DNA of 64,000 nucleotides from an uncultured Bacteroidales bacterium (lineage in GTDB: Bacteria; Bacteroidota; Bacteroidia; Bacteroidales; F082): the NCBI GenBank assembly GCA_905236635.1, contig CAJOCJ010000001.1, positions 1-64,000 of the forward strand. The letters are read 5' to 3'. Of the stretch, positions 32,486 to 40,041 are shown in pieces; position 1 is the first letter of the stretch, and each line of letters starts with the position of its first letter. Below the pieces are notes generated by a model. The model saw only the letters and a list, made by a program, of their open reading frames with translations, made no database searches and was not told where the DNA came from. Made by a program: the position numbers and the translations under genes.

Positions 32486-33409
32486 ATGCGAAGACTTGTA
32501 TTTATTGCTATTTTCGCCATTTCGATACTTTCTGCGACAGCGCAGGAGATGCTCGTCGGCTCGTATAACATCCGTTATAAAAACCGTAATGATAGCCTTA
32601 ACGGAGACATCTGGACCAAACGTTGTCAGGTGATCTGCGACCAGGTCAACTTCATGAATCCGCTTATTTTCGGCACACAAGAGGTGCTCTACGGACAGCT
32701 TCAGGACTTGCTGAAAGGTCTCGACGGCTACGATTACATCGGCATCGGTCGTGACGACGGCGAACGCGCTGGAGAATATGAAGCTATTTTCTATAAAAAA
32801 GACAAACTCAAAATCCTCGACAGCGGCAACTTCTGGCTGAGCGAGACACCCGAAAAACCTGGCCTCGGCTGGGATGCCGCCTGCATCCGCATCTGCACCT
32901 GGGGCAAGTTCCAAGTCAATGCCAAGAAGAAAAAAGACCGTACGACATTCTATTTTTTCAACCTCCACATGGACCACGTCGGCATCGTGGCGCGTCGAGA
33001 GGCGGCGAAGCTGGTGGTCGAGCGCATCCGTGAGATTGCTCAAGGCGCTCCCGTCATTCTGACCGGCGACTTTAACGTCGACCAAACAAACGAAATCTAT
33101 AATATCTTTACTGATTCAGGATTGCTGAAAGACTCCTACGAAGCTGCGCGTATCCGCTTCGCTGAAAACGGCACCTTCAACGCTTTTAAGACCGAATATT
33201 TCACCACTAGCCGCATCGACCATGTCTTTGTGTCACCATCAACAAACGTTGAGGCTTACGGCGTTTTGACAAATAGTTATTGGATTAAAAATCCAGAGTC
33301 TAAAATAGCAGAAAAAGCCTCCGACGCGCCACAAGAAATATGGTTTAGCAACACCACCCGCAAAAACCCATCGGATCATTATCCGGTTTTTGTAAAGATT
33401 ATTTTATAA
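32486..33409 (+). CDS. Secreted endonuclease/exonuclease/phosphatase-family protein
   Basis: The 307-residue protein has a signal peptide (to about ATAQ at residue 19) and the EEP fold motifs: SYNIRYKN, IFGTQEV with catalytic Glu, HMDHVG, LTGDFNVDQTNEIY and a final RKNPSDHYPVF with the catalytic Asp-His. The family cleaves phosphodiester or phosphomonoester bonds in nucleic acids, inositol phosphates or sphingomyelin; the substrate is unknown here. The secretion signal favours a periplasmic role in phosphate or nucleic-acid breakdown. It follows bcp by 2 bases. Confidence 0.92.
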   Translation: MRRLVFIAIFAISILSATAQEMLVGSYNIRYKNRNDSLNGDIWTKRCQVICDQVNFMNPLIFGTQEVLYGQLQDLLKGLDGYDYIGIGRDDGERAGEYEAIFYKKDKLKILDSGNFWLSETPEKPGLGWDAACIRICTWGKFQVNAKKKKDRTTFYFFNLHMDHVGIVARREAAKLVVERIREIAQGAPVILTGDFNVDQTNEIYNIFTDSGLLKDSYEAARIRFAENGTFNAFKTEYFTTSRIDHVFVSPSTNVEAYGVLTNSYWIKNPESKIAEKASDAPQEIWFSNTTRKNPSDHYPVFVKIIL

Positions 33410-33436
33410 ATTTGTAATTAAACAAAACTTAATAAC

Positions 33437-35755
33437 ATGGCAACATCGAAAAACACAAAGATGGCACATATCGTCAACCTTATGTCCATCGCAGGAATAG
33501 ACGGAAATATCTCGGAAGATGAAAAAAATGTCATCTTCAAGATAGCCCAAAATTTCGATTTTACTGAAGAGGATTTTAACACCTGCATCGAGGCATGGCA
33601 GCAGATCGACGAGAGCAACCTTGAGACAATAGTGCCCGAAGACGATGAAGATAAATATGAGTTTTTGAAAAACATGGTCCTCGTGATGATGGTCGATGGC
33701 GAGATTGACGAAAAAGAACGCATCTATATTGCGGGACTGGCCGAACAGTTTGGCGTTGACGGCGAAGAGGCTGTTGATGAGCTGATAAAAATCGTTTATG
33801 ACGAATATTTTGGCGATAATGAGGACTCTGAAGAAGACGACGTTTTCGAAGATGTCGATGACGAGTCGCAGATAGCCATGGGCAAGAGCAACCTTCAGTT
33901 TAAAGAGGTCGTGGAGGCCTTCGACGAGCTGTTTATGCCTGCCTGCCGTAATGCTGATGCGCTCCAGTATTTTCTGGTGATTCCGGATACCGACACACGT
34001 CTGTTTATGCTTACCGAAGAACAGCTCAATAAGGTTCAGATGATGGCCGACAGAGGCTTCGGCGTCGCACAGTATGTCCTCGGCCGCTACCATTTTGTGG
34101 TGAAACCCGAGGATGACTCCATCACCAAGGCCGTGGAGCTTTTCGAGGCTGCCCTGAAAAACGACATCGTCAACGCATTGGCGGCATTGGCACAGCTCAA
34201 CCTGCTGGGATACTATGGTCCGATCGACGTCGACTCATATAACAAAACCCTCGACAAAGCTATCGAAGAGGGTAGTGCTTTGGCTCTTAAGATGAGGATG
34301 GAAGACATAGTCTTCGGCCGTAATGACATGGAGATGAACCCGAAAAAAGTCATAGACTATCTCAAGGATAACTTCCTGAAAGACGAGAGTGTGGCCGAGA
34401 TGTATCCGTATTTCTACGAGGTGCTGGGCGACGCCTACAACAAGAAAGGCAACAAAGCCAAGGCCGCCGAGTGTTATGAGCAAGCTGTGGAACTGGGCTA
34501 TTTCGAGGCGGCCTACAAACAGCATTCGGTGAAGCTCGAAGGTCTAAACCCAATGGCAAGAGAGATGTACAACATGGTTATCGAGATGGAGTGCGACGAC
34601 AACCGTCCAGGTTGTTTCATCCTTCATGCGATGTTGCTTGGCGAGGCTTACGAAGGACAGGATGCGGCCCAGCGTAAAGAAACGGCCAAGAAAATCATAG
34701 AAGAACTCGAAAAAGACTACAACCTCGGCATGGGCGAGGCTGCCACGAAGCTCGGCGACATCTATTACAACGGCGAATATGGCATCAAACGCAACATTCG
34801 GGCGGCGTGGGACTGGTATTACCGTGGCACCTTGCGCGAGGACGGTGGAGCGTTTGCGGGCATGGCCAACATGGTGAAAGACGGCAACTGCCCCGACAAC
34901 CTGCCTGACAACTATCTCGAGTGGTGCCAGATTAATGCAAAACGTCGCAGCAACGCCACGGAAGACACGTATTTCATCGCCGTCATCAAGCCCGACGGTC
35001 AAACCATCGCCTATCGTTTCATCAAGGACGACTGGGACAAGGTGGCGGGCTATGTAGGTGCAAAACGTCTGGCTCCAATCAGAGTCGATGCGCATAAAAA
35101 CCTCACCGCATGGGTTGACCCCGAGGCACCACGTAAGGGTCTGCCGATGAATGTGGTTGGACAGAAATTCTTGAAAGGTGTCATCGCTGGCGACATCGTG
35201 CTCACCCAGACCGACGACATATGGGATCCGATGCTGTTTATGGATGCCAACGAGATTAAGAACGTAGTCGAAGCCCTTGGCGGTAAGCTGGTGCAGGTCG
35301 TCAACGACGAGCTTGCCTTGAGCAAGGAGAAACGCGAATATACCAAGATTACCAAGGACTTGCTGAAGTCGTCGAAAGGCTTTGTGGCGCGCATACAGCC
35401 CGACAATACAGCGCATATCGTCGATTCTAACCATAAGCTGTTTGCTTTGGTCGAAGAAGACATCTACGACCCGATGCGTCTGGAAAGCCTCTATAAGATT
35501 GGCGAGAAACTAGGTCTGAAAGGCCATCTCACCATATGGACAGACAACTCGGCACTGCGCAAGCAGATGGTGATGTACAACAAAAACGAGATAAACGCCA
35601 TTGGAACGAAGATTTTCCCAGGTCCGGTGGCCGACAACTTCTTCGTGGCGATGGAGGATGAAAACTACAACATCATGCTATTTGACGATGTCGAACAGCT
35701 GAAACAGGTGTTAGTGGCGCTGGGTGTCAAACCCGAAAACATCATAAAAGACTAA
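33437..35755 (+). CDS. TerB-like/Sel1-repeat protein with a duplicated C-terminal domain
   Basis: I recognise parts of this 772-residue cytoplasmic protein but not the whole. Residues about 5-115 resemble a TerB/DnaJ-associated helical domain (SIAGIDGNISEDEKNVIFKI; MVDGEIDEKERIYIAGLAEQ), followed by an acidic linker (DNEDSEEDDVFEDVDDES). About 195-505 has Sel1/TPR-like repeats (GVAQYVLGRYHF, EVLGDAYNKKGNKAKAAECY, ATKLGDIYYNGEYGIKRN). From about 510 to the end two copies of a roughly 115-residue module stand in tandem; matching pieces include AHKNLTAWVD with GHLTIWTDN and LMPMNVVGQK-like MVMYNKNEINAIGTKIF. It has no signal peptide. A strong terminator follows at 35757. A scaffold or stress role is conceivable but unsupported. 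Confidence 0.8.
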   Translation: MATSKNTKMAHIVNLMSIAGIDGNISEDEKNVIFKIAQNFDFTEEDFNTCIEAWQQIDESNLETIVPEDDEDKYEFLKNMVLVMMVDGEIDEKERIYIAGLAEQFGVDGEEAVDELIKIVYDEYFGDNEDSEEDDVFEDVDDESQIAMGKSNLQFKEVVEAFDELFMPACRNADALQYFLVIPDTDTRLFMLTEEQLNKVQMMADRGFGVAQYVLGRYHFVVKPEDDSITKAVELFEAALKNDIVNALAALAQLNLLGYYGPIDVDSYNKTLDKAIEEGSALALKMRMEDIVFGRNDMEMNPKKVIDYLKDNFLKDESVAEMYPYFYEVLGDAYNKKGNKAKAAECYEQAVELGYFEAAYKQHSVKLEGLNPMAREMYNMVIEMECDDNRPGCFILHAMLLGEAYEGQDAAQRKETAKKIIEELEKDYNLGMGEAATKLGDIYYNGEYGIKRNIRAAWDWYYRGTLREDGGAFAGMANMVKDGNCPDNLPDNYLEWCQINAKRRSNATEDTYFIAVIKPDGQTIAYRFIKDDWDKVAGYVGAKRLAPIRVDAHKNLTAWVDPEAPRKGLPMNVVGQKFLKGVIAGDIVLTQTDDIWDPMLFMDANEIKNVVEALGGKLVQVVNDELALSKEKREYTKITKDLLKSSKGFVARIQPDNTAHIVDSNHKLFALVEEDIYDPMRLESLYKIGEKLGLKGHLTIWTDNSALRKQMVMYNKNEINAIGTKIFPGPVADNFFVAMEDENYNIMLFDDVEQLKQVLVALGVKPENIIKD

Positions 35756-35756
35756 T

Positions 35757-35789
35757 AAAAAAAGGATGTCAACCGACATCCTTTTTCTT
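35757..35789. terminator. Intrinsic terminator, probably bidirectional
   Basis: AAAAGGATGTC and GACATCCTTTT form a perfect stem with an AACC loop, flanked by A-runs and T-runs. It sits between the convergent TerB-like and lipocalin-like genes and could serve both. Confidence 0.9.
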
Positions 35790-35790
35790 T

Positions 35791-36210
35791 TTACATCTTA
35801 ACGATTCGGAACGTCATGATCTCGTAGCCGTCGGGCGTCTCCTCGAGTTCCACCCACGGGTTGACTTTCTCGCCGAGAATCTCACCTTCGGTTTTTGAGT
35901 CGTACATAGGCTTGCCATTCTCGATCTTCCAGTCGAACGACTCCGCGACAAGCAAACCGTCTCTCAATGAGCACTCACCTGCAGCCACAGCAGCGTCAAC
36001 CTCTTCTTTTGCGTCTTCCGGAATCTCGAACATAATGTCCATCTTGCCGTCTTTGCCGAACTCGAAGATAGCACTGGCGCTTTGTTTGATGTCTTCATCC
36101 ACATCCGGATTTTTCATAGCTTCTGTGACATTTATCCAGATCATCTTATCTGTCTTGGCATCGAATGTCTTAAGCTCACTGATTTTCCATCTACCGATTA
36201 AATCTTTCAT
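35791..36210 (-). CDS. Small lipocalin-like cytoplasmic protein, unknown function
   Basis: This 139-residue protein starts at the ATG at 36210; an upstream extension has no support. It has no signal peptide. It begins MKDLIGRWKISELKTFD, like the first strand of lipocalin-like or THAP4/nitrobindin-type barrels, and continues with strand patterns SAIFEFGKDGKMDIMFEIP, ESFDWKIENGKPMYDSKTE and PDGYEIMTFRIVKM. I would call it a lipocalin-like fold with low certainty. A TAACTTTG element at 36250 supports its start. It ends 2 bases from the shared terminator. Confidence 0.7.
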   Translation of the reverse strand: MKDLIGRWKISELKTFDAKTDKMIWINVTEAMKNPDVDEDIKQSASAIFEFGKDGKMDIMFEIPEDAKEEVDAAVAAGECSLRDGLLVAESFDWKIENGKPMYDSKTEGEILGEKVNPWVELEETPDGYEIMTFRIVKM

Positions 36211-36249
36211 AATGTTGATGTTTAATGTTAATGCCTTTAATATGTTCTG

Positions 36250-36257
36250 CAAAGTTA
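36250..36257 (-). promoter_or_regulatory. -7 promoter element for the lipocalin-like gene
   Basis: The minus strand reads TAACTTTG about 39 bases before the ATG at 36210. Confidence 0.5.
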
Positions 36258-36299
36258 AAAAAATTATGTCAAAAAATGGTTTTTATGGAAAAAAAATTG

Positions 36300-36307
36300 T
36301 ATTTTTG
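36300..36307 (+). promoter_or_regulatory. -7 promoter element for the lipoprotein/radical SAM pair
   Basis: TATTTTTG matches TAnnTTTG and ends 20 bases before the ATG at 36328. Confidence 0.6.
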
Positions 36308-36327
36308 CAGTGTTATAACATAAAAAA

Positions 36328-36603
36328 ATGAAAAAATTCGGTCGAACAATTTGGATTTGGATCCTTTCAGGACTGGCATTCTTAGGTGCTTGCGGTTCGA
36401 ACAAAGGCTTGTCGAAAAACGAGAGAGCACAGCTGGTTAAGGAACGTGACTCCATCCAGGAAATCATCAAAAGTCGCGAAAATTCTTGCGTTTACGGCTC
36501 ACCAGAGATCATCAAGGAATATGGTGCCGAGACACGCCGTCTGCGTGAACAGCTCAACGAAATCAACACTCGTTTAGAAGAGGATGACGCAAAGAAGAAG
36601 TGA
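36328..36603 (+). CDS. Small lipoprotein of the rSAM/lipoprotein system
   Basis: The 91-residue precursor has a lipoprotein signal with Cys22 (FLGACGSN) and then an almost entirely helical body (LSKNERAQLVKERDSIQEII; ETRRLREQLNEINTRLEE) broken by a short motif SCVYGSPEI at about 53-61. It overlaps the downstream radical SAM gene by 20 bases in another frame, so the two should be made together. From memory it matches a Bacteroidetes lipoprotein family defined by this partnership (TIGR04134-like). The helix break with Cys, Tyr and Pro is an obvious candidate site for modification. Its function is unknown. Confidence 0.88.
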   Translation: MKKFGRTIWIWILSGLAFLGACGSNKGLSKNERAQLVKERDSIQEIIKSRENSCVYGSPEIIKEYGAETRRLREQLNEINTRLEEDDAKKK

Positions 36604-37675
36604 CAAGCTCGGCTTTAACAAACGAATAAGGCTTGAGCTGAACCGCGTAAACCTCCAACAACGCACGGAGGAACACGAACTTCACCAACTTTTCTGGGAA
36701 TGCACCCTGAGGTGCAACCTTAGTTGCCGCCATTGTGGCAGCGACTGTCGTATGCTGTCCGAGCAGAACGATATGCCTTTGGCTGATTTTCTTAAGGTTT
36801 TAGATGAGATTAAGCTTTATGAGGACCCTTCTAACGTGATGGTCATCACCACTGGAGGCGAGCCGATGATGCGTCGCGACTTAGCCCAATGCGGCGGCGA
36901 GATATCCAAACGAGGCTTTGTCTGGGGCATGGTGACAAACGGCATGCTGCTCACCCCCGACAAACTCGACGAATTAGTGGAAAATGGACTCAAATCCATA
37001 GCCGTGAGCTTCGACGGATTCGAGGAAGACCATAACTGGATGCGCGGTAACTCATTGAGTTACAAGAATGTACTTGTGGCTGTCGAGGCCCTGAAACAGC
37101 ATCCGACATTGACCTGGGACGTGATAACATGCGTCAACCAAAGGACGATACAATACCTTCCAAAATTTAAGGATTTCCTTGTCTCTCTGGGAATAAAACG
37201 CTGGCGACTATTCACGGTGTTCCCGTTCGGGCGCGCCGCCGATGACCCTGAGCTCCAACTGTCTGATTCTCAATTTGTTGAGATGCTTGAATTTATCAAG
37301 CAGACCCGTCTCGAAGGCAAGATTCGTGCCGACTACGGCTGTGACGGCTTCCTCGGCAAGTACGAGGGGGAAGTCCGAAATCACTACTTCTCTTGTAGCG
37401 CCGGCATCAACGTCGCGTCGGTGCTCGCCGACGGCTCCATCTCCGGTTGCCTCAGCATCCGCGCCGACTACCATCAAGGAAACATATATAAAGACAGTTT
37501 CTGGGACGTATGGAAGAACCGTTTTGAGCTCTACCGCGACCGCAAATGGATGAAGACCGACGAATGCGCCAAATGCAAAATGTGGCGCTACTGCCTCGGC
37601 AACGGCATGCACCTCCGCGACGGCGAAGGAAAACTACATGTCTGCCAATATCATAAGATTATTTCCTCACGATAA
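36584..37675 (+). CDS. Radical SAM/SPASM enzyme of the rSAM/lipoprotein system
   Basis: Radical SAM enzymes cleave SAM at a 4Fe-4S cluster to start radical chemistry, often to modify peptides. This 363-residue protein has the cluster motif C44-NLS-C48-RH-C51, extra Cys40 and Cys55, the TTGGEPMMRRD segment, and a SPASM-like C-terminal region with cysteines in YFSCSAGINVASVLADGS, SGCLSI, CAKCKMWRYCLGNGM and HVCQYH for auxiliary clusters. It overlaps the lipoprotein gene by 20 bases. From memory this is the TIGR04133-like partner family. The reaction product has not, to my knowledge, been described. The 3' end overlaps the convergent SDR gene by 17 bases. Confidence 0.92.
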   Translation: MTQRRSDKLGFNKRIRLELNRVNLQQRTEEHELHQLFWECTLRCNLSCRHCGSDCRMLSEQNDMPLADFLKVLDEIKLYEDPSNVMVITTGGEPMMRRDLAQCGGEISKRGFVWGMVTNGMLLTPDKLDELVENGLKSIAVSFDGFEEDHNWMRGNSLSYKNVLVAVEALKQHPTLTWDVITCVNQRTIQYLPKFKDFLVSLGIKRWRLFTVFPFGRAADDPELQLSDSQFVEMLEFIKQTRLEGKIRADYGCDGFLGKYEGEVRNHYFSCSAGINVASVLADGSISGCLSIRADYHQGNIYKDSFWDVWKNRFELYRDRKWMKTDECAKCKMWRYCLGNGMHLRDGEGKLHVCQYHKIISSR

Positions 37676-38414
37676 CGCTTCCGCTGCCCTGATAGGTGGC
37701 GAGGATAAGCACCTCGGCAATCTGCACGTGTTCCGGTGCGTTGGAGGCATACACTGCCACGTCGGCGATGTCGTCACCCGTCAACGGCTCGATGCCTTTA
37801 TACACCTTGGCGGCGCGCTCGGTGTCACCATGGAAACGCACGTTGCTGAAGTTGGTCTCCACTAGTCCCGGTTTGAGGTTTGTGACGCGTATGTTGCTGT
37901 CGGCCACATCGAGACGAAGTCCATCAGATAAGGTCTTAACGGCAGATTTTGTCGCGCAATAGACGTTGCCGTTGGCGTATGCCGCGTCGCCTGCCACAGA
38001 ACCCACGTTGATGATATGTCCGCGGTTGCGTTCCATCATGCCGGGGACGATAAGACGTGTCATCGTCAGCAGACCTTTGATGTTGGTGTCGATCATCGTC
38101 TCCCAGTCATCGAAATCGCCTTTATATTCAGGCTCAAGTCCGAGTGCCAGACCCGCGTTGTTGACCAAGACATCGATGTCTTTCCATTCGTTTGGAAGGT
38201 TGTTGATGCATTCAGCCGCTTTTTCGCGGTCACGGACATCGAATGCCAATGTCAGCACCTTGGTGTCTTTGGCTTCCAGTTCTTTTTTAATCTCTTCGAG
38301 ACGTTGAACGTTACGGCCTGTGAGTATGAGTCTGTCGCCATTTTCGGCGAATTTGCGCGCGCATCCGAGTCCTATGCCGCTCGTGGCGCCTGTTATCAAC
38401 ACTATCTTGTTCAT
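37659..38414 (-). CDS. YdfG-like short-chain dehydrogenase
   Basis: The 251-residue SDR starts at the ATG at 38414 (MNKIVLITGATSGIGLGCAR). It has TGATSGIG, LTGRN, a DVRD motif, NNAGLALG, SVAGDAAYANGNVYCATKSA with the Ser-Tyr-Lys triad, and a C-terminus PEHVQIAEVLILATYQGSG close to E. coli YdfG, which reduces 3-hydroxy acids such as malonic semialdehyde and oxidises L-allo-threonine and serine. That activity is inferred from likeness. A TATTTTTG element at 38430 lies 15 bases before the start. It overlaps the radical SAM gene tail to tail. Confidence 0.92.
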   Translation of the reverse strand: MNKIVLITGATSGIGLGCARKFAENGDRLILTGRNVQRLEEIKKELEAKDTKVLTLAFDVRDREKAAECINNLPNEWKDIDVLVNNAGLALGLEPEYKGDFDDWETMIDTNIKGLLTMTRLIVPGMMERNRGHIINVGSVAGDAAYANGNVYCATKSAVKTLSDGLRLDVADSNIRVTNLKPGLVETNFSNVRFHGDTERAAKVYKGIEPLTGDDIADVAVYASNAPEHVQIAEVLILATYQGSGSVIVRK

Positions 38415-38429
38415 TTCAAAATATTTTTG

Positions 38430-38437
38430 CAAAAATA
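38430..38437 (-). promoter_or_regulatory. -7 promoter element for the YdfG-like gene
   Basis: The minus strand reads TATTTTTG. It is half of a palindrome, ATATTTTTGCAAAAATAT, so the reverse strand has the same motif. Confidence 0.5.
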
Positions 38438-38449
38438 TTAAAAAACGTG

Positions 38450-38457
38450 TATTTTTG
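38450..38457 (+). promoter_or_regulatory. -7 promoter element for the M6 peptidase gene
   Basis: TATTTTTG ends 30 bases before the ATG at 38488. Confidence 0.55.
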
Positions 38458-38487
38458 CAACTCAAAATTAAAAAGACTTAATCTAAA

Positions 38488-40023
38488 ATGAAAAAAAGTT
38501 TTATAAAAACCTTATTCGCCTTATTAATGGCGCTCTCTGTTATTCCTATGAGAGCTCAGATTGTTGACAGAGACCTCACCAACCTTGTGATTTTCATGCG
38601 TTTCGCCGACGATGAGGAGATTACACACGACTTTCCGTCGATCGACACCATGTTCAACGGCAAGACACCAGGTTATCTCAGCATCTCCAATTTCTATGAC
38701 GTGATGACGTATGGCCATATCAATTACCACACGGTGTATACCAACAACATACAGAATAATCAGATTGTCTCTTATCAGGATGAGATGCCTCGCGGTTATT
38801 TCATGCCATATAGCCCGTCGAACCCGCAGGGATATACTGGTGAGTTGCCGTTTATGGGCATCTGCCGTAGAGAGGCCGAGCTGCTGGCACGCGCTTTCGA
38901 CTATGTCAATGAAAATCATCTCGTTGACGACAATGTGGTGCTCGACGGTGATGGCGACGGATTTATCGACAACGTGAGTTTTGTGGTGAAAGGCGGCACA
39001 GGCGAGTGGGCCTCCATCCTGTGGCCACACATGGAGTTTTTCCCGCACGACTCCATCGACCATCAGGTGGTGGTCAACGGTGTCAAGCCGAACACGTTTA
39101 ACCTTGAATTTGAAGGCTCTTCCACATATTTCACTGCCGATGTGTTCCGTCACGAGATGGGCCATTCGCTTTGTCTGCCCGATCTCTACCATTACATCCA
39201 CTACACTAGTGTATCACCGGCAGGAAGCTGGGATATGATGGGTTATAACTATGCCCCAAATCATACTGCGGCAATCTATAAAAACAAGATTTTGCATGTG
39301 TGCGACGACCCAATACAGATCACCGAATCCGGCGACTATACGTTAAACAGCGTAGGATCCAGCCAGTCGCAAAACTGTTATTACATAAAATCCGCCATCG
39401 ACACCACACAATGGTTTGTGCTTGAATATCGCAGATATTGGGACCTTTTCGACGAGGGCATTCCTGGCTGCGGACTTATCGTGGCACGTTGGAACGACGC
39501 GGTGCCGCTCGACTACGATGGAATGTTTGCCAACGCCTTCTTCGACAACCTTACAGTGATGCACCAATACTGGATTTTCAGACCAGGCAGCAGCAGCGAC
39601 ATCCAGAACGGCCAGCTCAGCAGAGCACATTTCTGTCAGGCGGAAAACCGCACATCATTCGGTCCGACCACTAACCCGCATCCGTATCTCACCGACGGCA
39701 CGCCAGAGACGAGCTTTGAGATCACCGACATTCAGGAAAACGGCACACAGCTGACGTTTCATGTCCATTTCTTCGCCGACGATATTGAAGAAACAGAAAG
39801 CGAAGATGGCATAACGGTCTATCCAAATCCTGCTACCGATTTCATTAAGATTCAAGGCGACTATGTCTCGTATGAGCTGTATGATGTTGTTGGAAAACGT
39901 CTGGAAAGCATGTCGGCAAATATGGAAGAAATCCGTGTAACTGATTTACAATCAGGTATTTATATCATTCGATTTATTATGAATGACGGCAATGTGGTTA
40001 CCAAGAAATTTGTCAAAAAATAA
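38488..40023 (+). CDS. Secreted M6-family metalloprotease with T9SS sorting domain
   Basis: M6 (immune-inhibitor-A type) peptidases are secreted zinc endopeptidases. The 511-residue protein has a signal peptide (to about RAQ at residue 24), the M6 domain at about 30-430 with LVIFMRFADDEE, a calcium-like DGDGDGFIDNV segment, and the zinc motif HEMGHSLCLPD from His222. A sorting domain at about 435-511 (VYPNPATDFIKIQGDY; NMEEIRVTDLQSG; TKKFVKK) should direct T9SS export. That domain is almost identical in DNA and protein to the one on the 11572 gene. It stands alone between divergent SDR and co-directional radA. Confidence 0.94.
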   Translation: MKKSFIKTLFALLMALSVIPMRAQIVDRDLTNLVIFMRFADDEEITHDFPSIDTMFNGKTPGYLSISNFYDVMTYGHINYHTVYTNNIQNNQIVSYQDEMPRGYFMPYSPSNPQGYTGELPFMGICRREAELLARAFDYVNENHLVDDNVVLDGDGDGFIDNVSFVVKGGTGEWASILWPHMEFFPHDSIDHQVVVNGVKPNTFNLEFEGSSTYFTADVFRHEMGHSLCLPDLYHYIHYTSVSPAGSWDMMGYNYAPNHTAAIYKNKILHVCDDPIQITESGDYTLNSVGSSQSQNCYYIKSAIDTTQWFVLEYRRYWDLFDEGIPGCGLIVARWNDAVPLDYDGMFANAFFDNLTVMHQYWIFRPGSSSDIQNGQLSRAHFCQAENRTSFGPTTNPHPYLTDGTPETSFEITDIQENGTQLTFHVHFFADDIEETESEDGITVYPNPATDFIKIQGDYVSYELYDVVGKRLESMSANMEEIRVTDLQSGIYIIRFIMNDGNVVTKKFVKK

Positions 40024-40041
40024 AGTTTAAAACAAAACAAT

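Noticed and set aside
34544-35434. A 296-codon frame opposite the TerB/Sel1 gene
   Set aside because: It is an antisense shadow of a gene with clear repeats and its own terminator; no promoter or recognisable motif supports it.
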